A stretch of DNA of 64,000 nucleotides from Aphelenchoides besseyi (GCA_024699855.1 JAMPIQ010000002.1:13082001-13146000); one strand, 5' to 3'. Counted from the first letter of the stretch, positions 50,004-62,572 are shown. Numbers and translations: made by a program. Notes: a model not told the origin generated them from the letters alone.

Positions 50004-50512
50004 GACGATTTTACGTTGTCGATGAAATATCCAGTGACTAATAACGATACAAAGGCATTTTATTGCTTTGAACGGGCATTGTTTATACAGAGCTTGAGGA
50101 CACAACTTGAAGCTACGAAGAAAAAGCAAAGGTAAAATGATCGCATAAGCTATTTAGAAGAATGAATAAACGGACAAATTCAAATGTACATTACTACGTC
50201 TTTGGTTCATTACACTTGAGGCAAAGACTACGCTTAGGCGAATACAAGGCATTTGTAGAAACGATCGGCTTGAAGAGTTTAGTTAAGGCCGGAAAGTGAA
50301 GAGCTGAAGATGAAACTTAGTACGGAAAAGTTAATTTCGAGCTGCCTATTTTGTAACGATTTTTCCACAGCGATGTGTGTCCCAAGTGAAACGTCACATT
50401 ACCATTGGCGTATATTCGAACAAAAACGAAAACCGGAATTGGCAGAGAGAATGAGACACTGACAAGGAAATAAATACGTCGATGGTATTGCGTGCAGTTC
50501 ATTAGCGTCCAA
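50004..50512. other. Intergenic between KIF3A promoter and PIP4K2 3' end
   Basis: No gene seen. A minus-strand AATAAA at 50059-50064 could terminate PIP4K2, about 450 bases past its stop. Confidence 0.4.
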
Positions 50513-51950
50513 CTACGTAGACGAAACAACATTTCGATTCACGAATTCGAGTAAACGACGAGCGTACTGAAAACATTCTTATTAGATGAAATGCTGGCTA
50601 TTCATTCACCTGGTCGGGTTTCACTGTGGAAATGTTCTCTGCTTCAGCTCCGTATTTAACAGACTTTGCCGCCGAAGCCGTGCGCTTCTTGACCCCATAG
50701 TAAGTTAGAATGTCGACTAAACCCACGAAATAGATAAACTTTTTAGGGGACTCTAAAATACGAAAATTCATATCAAGTTTGAAGAAGAAAACAAACCGTC
50801 ACTTGATGAAATGGCAAAGAATTCGTCGTCAAGATTGAATGTAGCAACCGATGGTATTGGACTATCCGGCGGCGATGGCCCCAAGTCATCTCCCGACTCA
50901 ACTTCCGCTTCATCTGCTTCTCGTTCAATTTTGACCGCTTCTTCCAAGCCCACATCAACGTCATGAATACCTAAAAAAGTTGGTTACTACTCATTTATAT
51001 TCAATCAAACATACCAACTAGCAGTGAGTAGTCCATCAGATGCAATTTGGCCAAAAACTCGGTGTCACTTTTGAGAATGTCCATCAACTGTGTTTTCACT
51101 TCCGGTGGAATGAACAGCTTGTATTTGTCTTCGAGAAAATCGTTGTCTTTGTAAGTCGGTAGTTCTTTCGATCTTTCTTTTTCACTCGCTTGTCGTTGAA
51201 CTGTTGAGCCTTTCAAATCGTATTTCTTGTGGATCGTGTATTTGCTACCAAACACATTTCGCATAACCAATTGGTAACTATCAGTTCCATCGACGGTGAT
51301 TCGATAAAGACCAAGATATTGAGGTAACAACGTTTTTCCTTGTCTTTCTACCACGTGCGAATGATATTGAAACAAAATGGAATGCAATTCAGCGACGGAC
51401 TCCGAATCAATCGTTTTTATGACGAACATTCGATCGTACGAGACGTACAAACCCGCACTTTCTTGTGGATCCGGCTCCGGTTCGAAAGCAGACAAAGAAC
51501 GCTAAAACTCGAGAAATAACATAGAAATTGGACCATTGAATTACTAGATATTGTCTCTGATCGACTCCAAACTGTTGACGTAAACTGCGAAATACGTTCG
51601 GACAGTAGTGTTTCACTTTGAAGTGACTGGGCATGTTCTCTCTGAATAGCAATCAATCGATCAAAAGACGAGAATGCAACTAACTTGTTGAAGAAGTGAT
51701 TATCTACCTTCACTTTTGAAAACGCGCGAAACTCGTCGGGAAACAGAAGTCCCGGTGGTGGTACGTGCATCAACTCGGTCACCTGACTGTCCAATTAAAT
51801 AGAAGATTAATTCAGAAGACTTACCGTGTGATTCACGCCCCACATGAAAACTGACATCATCGGATCTTTGGCTCGAAAAACCTTCCATTTCGGTACCAGC
51901 GGCTTCTTTCTGATTTGGCCAATCGAGCCCGCCTGTCGACGAGACGCCAT
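50513..51950 (-). CDS. ppk-2: Phosphatidylinositol-5-phosphate 4-kinase (type II PIP kinase)
   Basis: Seven minus-strand exons in phase: 51825-51950, 51685-51782, 51545-51641, 51015-51501, 50797-50970, 50610-50752, 50513-50566, giving 392 residues (family ~400). It phosphorylates PI5P on the 4-hydroxyl to make PI(4,5)P2. Supporting blocks are [68 protein letters not shown] with [22 protein letters not shown], and the catalytic [11 protein letters not shown] at ~262. An acidic insert ([12 protein letters not shown]) follows, then [19 protein letters not shown] and an activation loop ending [20 protein letters not shown]. An Ala-rich rather than Glu-bearing loop fits type II over PIP5K. The loop looks one residue longer than human PIP4K2 as I remember it. 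The start is the only in-frame ATG at the N-terminus. Confidence 0.94.
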
Positions 51951-53764
51951 TCAGTTGACGGAAAGCTCAAAAAATTCAAATTGAAAAGTCGATAAGACGC
52001 AAAAAACGAGCGTGCGTCAGCGGTTAGCACACGCCGTTCGTATCCAAATCAATCAGCTGATCGTTGATGCTGCAAATTCGAGTGCGGTGACTGGAATTTT
52101 TTTGGAACAAAAACCCACGCTGCGCTGTTTTACATTTCACATGATCGAGCAGCCAGTAGCCACGCATTGGAATTTCGACAACAAAAACAGACTTCGCAAT
52201 TACACTCGAAACCCATTAAATGCGAATATCGTGAGAAAAATGTCGATGGATGGCAACGGAAGAACTCGACGACAAAAACAACCGCGCACTCAAAAACACG
52301 ATGCGAAAGGCGACGACCGGCCGCGTCGGTATGCCAAAAAAAAAAGAGCGCCAAGGATCGGAAGAAGAGCGTGCGTTCGATGCATCACTTTCCGAGTTTT
52401 CTCAAACGGTTCAACGGAAATTTGAGAGTCGAATTCACCGGTTGGTTTCGAACAAATGAGCCAAATCCTCTCACACGTCGACGCGCAAACAAACGCAGCT
52501 CCAAAAGGACGTTTATTAGTGGGAAATAGACGGCCTATTGGAGAGGTTGTAATGAAGGTTTCGATGAAAACAGAACTTTCACACACAAAGAATCGTTGAA
52601 TATTATACGAAAACATACGATTACTTAAAAGGCGGTCGAAAAGAGAAGCCTCAATGGCCAACGGCTCGCGTTTGTTGGTCGTAGAGTGCGCAATTTTCCG
52701 CTATTCTTCTCTTCATATCTCTGTTCTTCTTCTTTTTTCGTTCTTCTGCGACCCGCTTTACTCTTTACGAGAGTTTTTAGCCATTGACATCGCGAAAAAA
52801 GATGCCCTCAAGCGATGGTTTTGCGGTTGGCCATTGGAAACGGTCGTCTTTTATTCGGACGAAGTTTAACTCCGTTTGCCGCAAAAGTGCTTTTAGTTTC
52901 CTGACTTTACGCCAAACCATCAAGATCCACGTCTGCCACACAAAAGGCCGTCGAAATTGGTCGCCTGTGAAAGTTTGTCTGCGAAGTCAAATGTTTCTGT
53001 TCACTTATTGGAGTTAAAGAAAGTTGTTTCTTGACATCTTTTATGCGCACAGAAATCATTTGAATGAAATTTGCGGAGGCGTTGTTCGATTCCAAATTGC
53101 AAAACTCGAAACAACTGATAGCAGATGGCCGGTGGGCTCGTCCCAAAGAGTAATGTCTCTTTGAGATTTCTGCTTTGGCGAAGTCAAAACAAAAGCAAAT
53201 CAGGATGGCTGGTGTGGGTGTCGAGCGGAAAAGTCAGGGCTTAATGCTGTCGACCAATTCGATTGTGACGCACCGCTATTAAACGACGTACACAACTGGT
53301 GGATGCTCGTTGGAAGGATCGCAGAGCGACGAATTTTCTTGGCCGATCAAAAGAGAGAGGCGGTCAAAAGCGGCAACAGCGATAACATAATGGATTAATT
53401 CGAAGCCCGCACACATGTGCTGATCAACGAAATAGTTCAATCGGAAAGATAGAGACCGAATGAAAGAATACGAAATACACAGAGAAGCACAGGTGTTGTC
53501 CAAAATTCGAAAATTGGTAGGACGAACAATGAATGGGAAGCAAAAGGCTCAATCGGATAGAAAATGTTTGAAACAAACTTCTTTCTTTGATTCCTTTTTT
53601 AATATCCAGTTAGAAAGAACTGTTAATACAACTATTGGTCTTATAAGCAAGAGACTTAAAAGGCTTCTAACGTGTATTCGCGCTCATATTTCAATTGTTG
53701 TGTTGTTACGAATGTTCGTTATGTTTCAGGTTTCTATCTCCAAGCAATCGTTTGTAGTCAAAAA
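51951..53764. other. 1.8 kb between divergent PIP4K2 and troponin T genes
   Basis: Presumably contains both promoters. ORFs around 52012-52529 on both strands are arginine/lysine-rich with no family resemblance. No TATA-ATG arrangement stands out with confidence. A pyrimidine-containing acceptor is not evident immediately before the troponin ATG. Confidence 0.4.
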
Positions 53765-55613
53765 ATGGCCGACGAAGAACAATACGACGAAGAGTCTGAA
53801 TACGAAGAGGAGGTAAGTATATTCGCCTGTCAAAAAATATGTAGCTAAGGATGTAAACACGATGAATGTTTTATCATAATAATCTACATCAGGGTATCCT
53901 GCATATTTCTTCTGATGGGGAAGAAGTTTGAAAGCGCTAATGCCTTTTATTCAGGAAGAGGAGGAGGAGGAGATCGCAGAAACTCCAGCAGCAGAAACCG
54001 AAGAACCGTAAGTTGAATTCGAAACTTTAAAGCTAACAATAAATGCAATGCGACTGTCGAGTATTCATGTCGATTTACAGACAACCAGCTGACGATGAAC
54101 CCGCGGTTCCAGAACCTGAAAGCCAAGCAGTTGAAGAGACTCCAAAGTAAGGTTGTTGATTTCGACAACTAATTTGATTGATTTTGAGACTTCGACGTGC
54201 TCCACCGAAAGAAGAGGTTCAAGAAGAACAATCGTTGACTGAAGCCGAACAAGCGATGCTTGCGGCGAAGAAACGTCATGAAGAAGAGCAGGTATGTTAT
54301 TTGGCATTTGTGTCTCAAGAAATATGTAGCTACCACTGTTAATTAGGGATTCACTTACAAACAGCCGAAAAATACGGGATACATGTAAACAGTGTACGCT
54401 GAATATCTTTTGAGATGTAAAGGTGAAAGCTCAGCACTAATGTTACATCACTTAGGAAGCCAAGATGGCTGATTACGAACAACGACGTTTGGAGGAACGT
54501 GAACAAATCGAACGCGATCTTCGTGAATTGAAAGAAAAACAAATTGAACGCAAAAAACAACGGCAAATCGAAGAACAGGAGTTTGCTGAACGTCGACGTG
54601 TCGAAGAAGAACGCCGACGTCAACAAGAGGTATTCGACATCATATCAGATGATAGTAATCTTTTGTTTTAGGAAGAACGAAAAGCTCGAATTGAAGCTGA
54701 AAAGGCTCGACGTGAGGAAGAAAAACTCAAACGACAACAGGTAACTGAACTAACTATATTTTAGTTAATGACTGTAAATCTAGATGATAGCTGGAGGTTT
54801 TGTGACTTCGACAGTCGGGAATCAGCGCAAGAGTCGTACAGCTGAGCAACAAGCCGAAGCAAAACGAAACTATTTGGCTACTTTGCAAAAGCCCGATGTC
54901 TCCGGTCTTTTGCCCAATGATTTGAAAGCAAAAATCAAGCAGTTATATCAACGCATTTTAAAATTGGAAGGAGAGAAGTATGACTTGGAGAAACGTAAAG
55001 AACGTCAAGAATACGATGTGAGTTTTATGCCAACAAACTCGATCTGAATGTTTGCTTTCAGCTCAAGGAATTGACTGAACGACAAAGTCAACACGCTCGT
55101 AACAAGGCGTTGGCTTCTGGAGTTGAGGTCGAAGAAAATGAAGGCCGAACTTTACCACCAAAGATCAACGTCGCTTCTAAATTTGACAGACAAAAAGATC
55201 ATCGTGCATACGGCGATCGTCGTAATTTGTTCGAGAATCCAGTTGTCAAGAAGCCACCAAGCATTGCACGTGGTACCGCAAAACCACCAAGTGATTGGGG
55301 TTGAGTTAATTAGTTTTCTATTTGCATTCTAATAAATTTCCCAGGTCGCAAAGCAAACGAAGAATTGGAGGCTCTTCGCAAGAACTTGGAAGGTTTCCGT
55401 TACGTTGAACAAGTCAGCGTTGAAGGTGCTCGACCGCCAGTTGATCCAAAACCACTTCAACTTCCATCAAGTGACGTAAGTTTATATCATTGCTGACCGT
55501 AATAGTGACAATATTCTTAGTTTGATGAAGGCGATCAACAGCAACAACAAGAACAGCCAGCTGAGTCTCCATCAGAACCGCCGGCAAAACCGAAACGTGC
55601 CGGACGAGCTTAA
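53765..55613 (+). CDS. Troponin T, first tandem copy
   Basis: Ten exons in phase: 53765-53812, 53955-54007, 54081-54146, 54189-54291, 54456-54629, 54672-54740, 54784-55017, 55062-55299, 55345-55475, 55521-55613, giving 402 residues, close to C. elegans MUP-2/TNT-1 (~405). Troponin T anchors the Ca2+-regulated troponin complex to tropomyosin on thin filaments. The N-terminus is Glu-rich and hypervariable. A Lys/Arg/Glu helix follows ([20 protein letters not shown]), then the tropomyosin/TnI-TnC coiled-coil region ([40 protein letters not shown]), then [15 protein letters not shown] and [17 protein letters not shown]. The C-terminal tail is Gln/Pro-rich and ends KRAGRA. Intron 3 (54147-54188) uses an unusual GAG acceptor. 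It lies head-to-tail with a second troponin T 1.7 kb downstream. Confidence 0.95.
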
Positions 55614-55699
55614 GCTTATGATTGTCTGAGAAACTTCAAATCGTCCAATACTTAACTGTCGTATAAGACATTTTCATCACATTGGACAAGACATTTGTT

Positions 55700-55705
55700 A
55701 ATAAA
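55700..55705 (+). terminator. Polyadenylation signal AATAAA (troponin T copy 1)
   Basis: AATAAA 87 bases past the stop codon. Confidence 0.65.
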
Positions 55706-57340
55706 TAGAACTTCATCATATTCTCGACAATTGGATGTTTAGAAAGTGCTTGTGTGACGTAAACACTTTTCAAAGTAGATTCATTGGGTGTTTATTAAAA
55801 GACGAGTATGCGGAGTTGTCAGATCATAACGAGAAACGAAGGATCAAATTTGCAGTTTGTGGTTGGACACCTCACAAGAAGACGCTGATTGTGAGGAACG
55901 TAGGCGAACTTCTAAAACTCTATTTCCACAACCTCAATTACCTAGTCTTTTGACTTATAAACAATAACAGTTAATAGTTGAAAGTTTTCTATTGTTTTAT
56001 TGAGTATCAAATACACGGTATGTCTTTTAGGATATAAAACTTTCAATTATGAAAAGTTGCATCAATGTTTGCCACTGTCTGTTGCACAAAGTTGTTCTTT
56101 AATGTATTTACTGTAAATATTCTCTGAATGTTGTTTAATTTCTTTTTGATAATCTTTTTGAATGCAGTTATTATTATAAGACTGAACGTTCGAATAGCTC
56201 TGGAACTAGTCTTTTCGTTGAACATCGGCAGGACGTGGTCTTTTTGTTTTACCGTTTAAATTTGTTGTAATTTTCCACAAAACGGACAAAAATTGAGCAG
56301 CATCGCAAGAACAAACGCACTTGAGAGCCGTGAAAAAGATGTGAACGGGAGTTCCGGACTCGCAATCTGAGGGCGTTTGTTCAAGTAGACTTAAGATCCT
56401 AAGCTCAAGTTTTGAGTTCAATTTCAAGGGTTTGCAAGCGGAGAGTCATGTACATTCGTATCACAAGAATTGTTTCGAAGTTACATCGATCATGTGTTTC
56501 GATGTTTGCTTTACCATGAATCTTGCATCGTGTTTTACTTTCGAGAAAACATCGATTATTTGGAATTGATGACCACAATAATCATCCGATTAGTTATGTA
56601 TCAATGTGTCCTCAATTCATTAGCTGCTTTTTATAACCCGATATTACGAACGAGAAGGAACCTCAAAAAACTTTTGGCTGCTAAACCCTCGAAAACATGA
56701 TTCGCAATGAAACGGCAATTGGTCACGACAGCAATTCGATGTTGGTCGAACGAGCTGTTTATATCAGCTGACGATGGCCGTTCCGCTCTAAGCACTTGAT
56801 TTGAAGACATCGAACACTTTTATAGTTGACCTTCTCCTATTCACCATCTCTCCAACATCTTTTGTATCAGGGTTTACGTTAAAAACAACTTTTGACCTAC
56901 TTTCTCGTTCAATTCAGGTTTCGATTGATTATTAAACGCGTCTTTATTTCCATATAAACACTTAAGTATACGTTTAGATCTATTCATCTTGGGACATCAA
57001 CACTCGTTTAGATTTCTTTTTGTTTCTTTCTATTTTCACCGTAGTTTTCCTTCACTTATATATTTGTTTGAAACACTCGTCTATCTTTATGACTTCTTCG
57101 ATTGTAATTTAATCGTTCATTTTTGCTTGTTGACGTGCCACTTTTCGTATAGGGCAGTGGCAAACTTTGTGGCAACAGAAGTTTTCTGACATCTTCGTTT
57201 CTGTCATTCGTTTCACACGTTGACAGGCAACTCAACGTTCAAACTTAACGTTAAAAATCCTAAACCACAAGTTTTTTCGACTCAATTATCCACATACTTT
57301 TTGTTTAGTGGCCGTTTTTTGCACACTAAAAACCGTCAAG
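55706..57340. other. Intergenic between the tandem troponin T genes
   Basis: No supported gene. AT-rich, pyrimidine-rich sequence from ~56980 to 57300 precedes the second troponin ATG and is likely promoter or leader. ORFs at 56206-56427 (-) and 56470-56700 (+) lack motifs. Confidence 0.4.
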
Positions 57341-60300
57341 ATGAATGCTGAAGAAGAACAACTGTAAGTGTAGTAGAAGAGACTCGTTTGTCGTTAGTTT
57401 GTGTTGGTTTGCCGAAATCAATCGTTTTTGTTTGCATTCTTATCCCTAGTTGTTTTCCAGTTTATTTATATTTCATATCATTTTAATCTATCTCTTATTT
57501 TTTTCCGTTTGTCAAATCTGCTCATCAATGCGATCCTCATATTACTCATCGTATACTCCAAGTTCGAGTCGCTATCGTCCAACGAGTTCGTCACTTACAT
57601 CTGTTGGAAAGCCAAATCTATTGAGTTCGAGTTCTTCTACTTATAATTCTCGACAAAGTGATCTTTTCAATAATGCGGGATCATCGATACTGACGTCTAG
57701 CAGCCCGTACAGTTCGTCAACAACAAACTCCATTTATAATCCACAAGCATCATCGCATTCTACACATCCTTTTGCTTACAGTTCCACGACTTATAACGAT
57801 AATCCCGTTACCTCAACATCTTCACGAGCTTCTCCACCTGCCAACAACAATCGTTTTGGATTGAATCGCAGAGGTTCAGCAATTGATTTACAAACAATAG
57901 ACCATGGCGCACGCACACGTCGTAGTGATTCGCTTACAAATTCAACCAACGATGTTCCATCTGTTCGTGAATCGTGGGCGTCGGGATATTTACGACGTCG
58001 AAAAGAACCACGTCTTGACGAACAATCGGATACCGGGCCCATTGGCGTATTTGCTGCAAAAGCCAACCCAACAACTGAAAGCTCTTCGACCACTGTGACT
58101 CGTCTTAATCAAGCGCCGCCAGCTGAGTTCCAAGCCTCACAACACGAATTTATGAACCGATTACTGGCCGCTCATAAGGCCGTTGATAACTTGTTGAATC
58201 GACGTGGACTTAGAAGTGAAGACGAGTCGAAATTCTTACAAAAATATGAGTGGGTGCCAGTAATCGACGAAGAGCCTCAAGAACGTGTATCACCACCGTT
58301 CATCCCACCGCGATTTGTTGCCGCAGTTCATGCACGAAGAAGTGTGTCGAAATCGGATTCCGATTCCGGCTTCTCGATGGACTCTGATCACAGCAACGAC
58401 GAGATTGAAGAAATCACAGCTGATGAGTGTGCTTTGGAACGTGACACTGCAAACGAACGATGTGATTTCAGCATTCTACTGAATGCCGCAATCGTTACTG
58501 AGCAGACAGAACTTTGCACTAAAATGTGCAAAAAACGAAACCACACATCGATTCCAAAGACCGAAGACGATCATTCAAAACTTAAACCAAGTTCTGAAGC
58601 AAGCAAGCGATTAAACGAAATTGTTCATAAACCTGAAGCAGACGCTCAAACAAACACAATGAAACTACAAGCGATGAGCAGAGAAGATGCAAATTTAAAC
58701 AAATCGATTGAGAAGAAGACGTTTAACGATGTGAAACCGACTGTTTCAGCTCCGAAAACTCGTTCAGTTCTTGCAATGTGTAGTACTCATAAGAATGGAG
58801 GTGTTGAGACTGTTCGTCTGCAGTTAACTCCGAAGAAAGAGCCATCAACTGCTACTCAACAACCGAAAACTATTACAGTCGATTCGCTTAAACCAATTGC
58901 AGTGAAGGCCCGTCAACCGTCGCAGTTGGTACAGAATTTCACTGAAGTCAAATTAAAACCACTCAATCACGATCCACTAAAGAAGCAATCAACAACTAAA
59001 AGAACCGAGCAACCTCAACATAAAAAAACCGAAACTGCAAAGAAACCACCACCTCGTCTTTTACGTCAACAAACTGCGCCAACGTTACCAACAAGTCAAC
59101 TGCGAAGTGTTGGTCGATTAGATATGCAGAAAACTGATGTTGTCACCGATAGCCAATCGATTCGTAATATTGAACGACCGAAACGTACGGTGCTTCAAGA
59201 TCGACCTGCAGCTACACAAACTACAACCGCTCGTTTTCGTCAACCACCCATCTCCGCTTCTTCGGTAGAGATCTCAGTTCAACATTGTAGTTTCTATGAA
59301 ACATCTCGATCTTTTACCGAACCCAAAGAGAAATGTTTGCGAATACATTTACGATTAACATCACGAGCCGAGCGAAAAGCTACAACATCAATTGTTCTAC
59401 CAACAAACGAGCGTACCCATCGTGCCATTCTACGCATATCCATGCCTTCGAAATCGGAACATTTAAACTCCTTGACTTCTACTGAGCTACAAAGAAAATC
59501 TGTGGAGCCGATTCCGCGACGAAAGATCGTTGACACACCGCAGCCATTACCTTACAATGCGCCAAAGTTGAGGATTGTCACAGACACATCGGTTAAATTA
59601 ATGCAAGAGAAACTGAAACGTCATCAAGCTCAAGCCGAACTGCAGAATCTTCGTGGGAATCTGCGTCGAATACCACGAACTCATCGTAGCAGTTTGACTT
59701 CACACGAACAACGCAAATCAACTGCCATTAAGACCACCGCTGGTGTAAACAAGGGAACTGAAGTTCGAAAACGACGTGTTAAACGACAGTCAAGGAAACC
59801 GAAATCAGAAGATTCAACAAAAATTGAAATGGCACCCCCAAAAAACGCGAATCGTCGTGCTCAACAAGAACACGTGTTTACATCAGAATCGTTGAGCACG
59901 ACGAACGAACCGAAAGACAAAACATCAACAGTCGACGCATCAACCGACTTGGCAACAGAAATAATCAAATCCGTGTCATCTTCTTCGATCAACAGTCATT
60001 TCAGTCACGCAAGTCATCGATCAAACAAACAACGAAATCCACAAAGGCATGATCGTGTGTTTCGAATCGACGATTGGGAGCGACGTTTACTCGAGGAGTT
60101 TCGTCGTCTGCGAAATATTCCTATTCTCGAGGCAGTCTATCGACAGGTTTTCTGTTTTCGTTGTGTTGCTTGTCATCTATTGCCAGAAGCACGTGCTCAA
60201 GCCCGAGCCTTTTTCATTCGACGCAAACAACCAAATCGATGGCCCCTCAGCACAATCGGGCCTTGTGAATTGATTCAATTGTTAACCATTTGGAAAAGAA

Positions 60301-62491
60301 AATCGATAATTCAAATTCCACCACTTCCAATCTCTCAGTTGACAACGTTGTATGCGACGATGAGAAATCCGTTTGGAGTGTCTTTGCGTCGAGTGAACTG
60401 GAAACAACGACGACCGTATATTCCGTTTAATCAACGAAAACCAAAGAAGTGGACTCCACGTTGGCGTCTTAATCTAAGGTATTAAGTGTCATGTTTGATC
60501 AGATAGTTCGAGTGGTGAAGTGATTGCTGTGTTAAATGTGATTTGGACATCCATCAAATTTGTATTACAGAAGTGAAATTGACGAAGAAGAGGAAGAAGA
60601 TGAAATGGAGCCGGTTAGCGAAGCTCCAACACTTCAACCTGCCGAAGATAATGCAGCGGCTAATGAAGACGCTGCTCCTGCGGATGAACCTGAAACAGAG
60701 GGCGATGAAAACGAGTAGGTTAAAGGAATTCAAATCTTTTGATATTGATTAGACTTTAGAGCACCTGAAGATAGTACCGTAGAAGAGAAACGGTAATTTG
60801 TAACACATGGCATTATTCTATATTGAACTGCTTTAGAACTCGCAGAACTGTTCCAACTAGTGAACCGGATCCTACAACAATGACCGAAGCTGAATTGGCT
60901 TTGCATCAAGCAAAAAAACGGCAAGAAATGGAGAATGAAATGAAGTTGAAAGACAGTGAATCGCGTAGAAAAGTAAGTGAAAGAAGTGACTTCAAGGTTC
61001 AATGTGTGAAAGAAGTAGACAATCAAGTTTAAAATGAAAACACTGTTTACAGGCAGAATTAGAACAAATCGAACAAGAGCTCGAGGTCCTAAAACAACGC
61101 CAAGCCGAACGTCGTAAGTTGCGACAAATTGAAGAAGCGGAGTTTGCTGAGCGACGAAAAGCTGATGAAGAACGACATCGAAAAGAAGAGGTTGTTCGGA
61201 AAGCCAATATTAGAATTACAAATGTAGAATTTAGCAAGAACGCAAGGCCCACATTGAATCCGAGAAGATTCGTAGAGCTGAAGAGAAATTCAAACGTCAA
61301 CAACAGGTGAAAACGCTCAAGATCAAATGCAATTGAACTCATTTAGATGGCTGGTTTTGCCGGTGTTGAAGCAGGAGAAGGAAAGAACTTCGTGATTGGC
61401 GAGAAGGTTGCCAAGCCAGAAAAGGAGGAAAAGAAATCAGGAGTATTAACAAAAGAGCAAAAAGAACAGAACAAGGTAACTCCAACAACAAGAATGTTGT
61501 TTTATAAAGATCTATTAAGCAAAATTACATGAACACTGTCAATCGTCCAATCGATGTCTCGAACATGTTGCCAAACGACATTAAGGCCAAAATTAAACAG
61601 TTGCACGCTCGTATTGTCAAGTTGGAAGGCGAAAAATACGATTTGGAGAAACGACAGAACGTTCAAGAGATCGATCTGCGAGAATTGTTTGAACGTGAAA
61701 AACAAGTGGCCAGAAACAAGGCGTTGAAAGCCGGAGTTGAACCAACCGAAGAAAACACTAATCGACCGGTAAGTAACTCAACTTTTATTATTGCATGAAA
61801 ACAAGCATACTCTCCTCTGGTATTTGACTAATGACTATTTTAGCCAAAAATTAACGTTGCTTCAAAATTCGATCGACAAGTGGACCGTCGAACATACACC
61901 GATAAACGTACTTTGTTCCAAAACGTAAGCAGCAACTGTCATCTGTGGGTCGTACTTTCGTGTCTTTTGTTCCGTTTCGTCTGCTTGTTTTCTAGTCCTT
62001 GTTCATTAGTATCGTAGTTGTGTAGTACTTCACGAGAATTAGTATAATAATGATAAACGTAGCCATACATCAAACCTCCGCCTTCTATTGGTATGTCTGG
62101 TGTGTAAACGTGCGTTTTCCAACTTGAAATTCTAGCACGTGGATCGGGACGTCCTCCGCCTCAATGGGGAGTCAAGAACACCGAAGAACTAGATGCGATT
62201 CGCAAAACAAACGAAGATCGACCAAAATACGTTGAAATTGCTCCAATAGAAAAAATCTTGCCGTGCCCGGTGATTCCAATGCAAATCCCAACCGAAGAAT
62301 TTGATCCATCATTGGCGGAGAAGGTTCCAAAAAGAGCGGTAGTACTTGTACAACAATTGACGTTAGAACGTTTGTTTTAGGCAGCTAATCGTTCCAATGC
62401 CAAAGAAACATCCGAAGAAAACGGTGAAGTTCGAAGCACCACCGAAAATACAACGGAGCTCGAAATCATCGAAGAACCCGTGGATAGCTAA
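57341..62491 (+). CDS. Troponin T, second tandem copy (short form 448 residues)
   Basis: Twelve exons in phase for the short form: 57341-57363, 60571-60714, 60760-60792, 60837-60972, 61053-61190, 61235-61306, 61347-61475, 61520-61768, 61844-61924, 62063-62090, 62136-62338, 62381-62491. Exon 1 gives MNAEEEQ, followed by SEIDEEEEEDEMEP, an acidic start typical of troponin T. Core matches with the first copy include RQIEEAEFAERRKADEE, LPNDIKAKIKQLHARIVKLE with [32 protein letters not shown], and KPPPSIARGSGRPPPQWG. The last of these needs a 28-nt exon. The C-terminus differs (NTTELEIIEEPVDS). The exon before LPNDIKAK uses an AAG acceptor. Intron 1 (3.2 kb) contains a 1,006-codon in-phase block annotated separately; with it the protein would be ~1,424-1,454 residues. 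Confidence 0.92.
57461..60478 (+). CDS. Giant in-phase exon or nested ORF inside troponin T intron 1
   Basis: An acceptor (tgttttccag, ending 57460) opens a stop-free block that runs to a donor (ctaag|gtatta) at 60478/60479. The block is 3,018 nt, exactly 1,006 codons, and its ends are in phase with exon 1 (57363) and exon 2 (60571). It could be a cassette exon, or an alternative first exon from the ATG at 57528 (983 codons plus a shared one). If not spliced, it ends TAA at 60483-60485 and would be a nested intronless gene of 985 codons. Composition: Ser/Thr/Tyr-rich N-terminus (RSSYYSSYTPSSSRYRPTSS), a short predicted helix (EFMNRLLAAHKAVDNLLNRR), a SDSDSGFSMDSD patch, a long Lys/Thr/Gln-rich disordered middle, and a basic C-terminus with KKWTPRWRLNLR. 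I recognise no domain. N-terminally extended isoforms of C. elegans tnt-3 should be compared. Confidence 0.72.
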
Positions 62492-62545
62492 GCTCAGTGT
62501 CAGCCAATTAGTTGCTCAAATTTTAGTTGATCAAATTTAAAAGAC

Positions 62546-62551
62546 AATAAA
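62546..62551 (+). terminator. Polyadenylation signal AATAAA (troponin T copy 2)
   Basis: AATAAA 54 bases past the second troponin T stop codon. Confidence 0.65.
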
Positions 62552-62572
62552 AACTCAGATGTGTCTCATAAT

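Noticed and set aside
53955..53980. Run of GAG/GAA triplets as a microsatellite
   Set aside because: It encodes the acidic N-terminal segment typical of troponin T and is in frame with flanking exons.
59294..59536. Minus-strand ORF inside the giant troponin block, and other antisense ORFs at 57791-58093
   Set aside because: They are shadows of the long plus-strand frame with biased codons. No motif or splice support.
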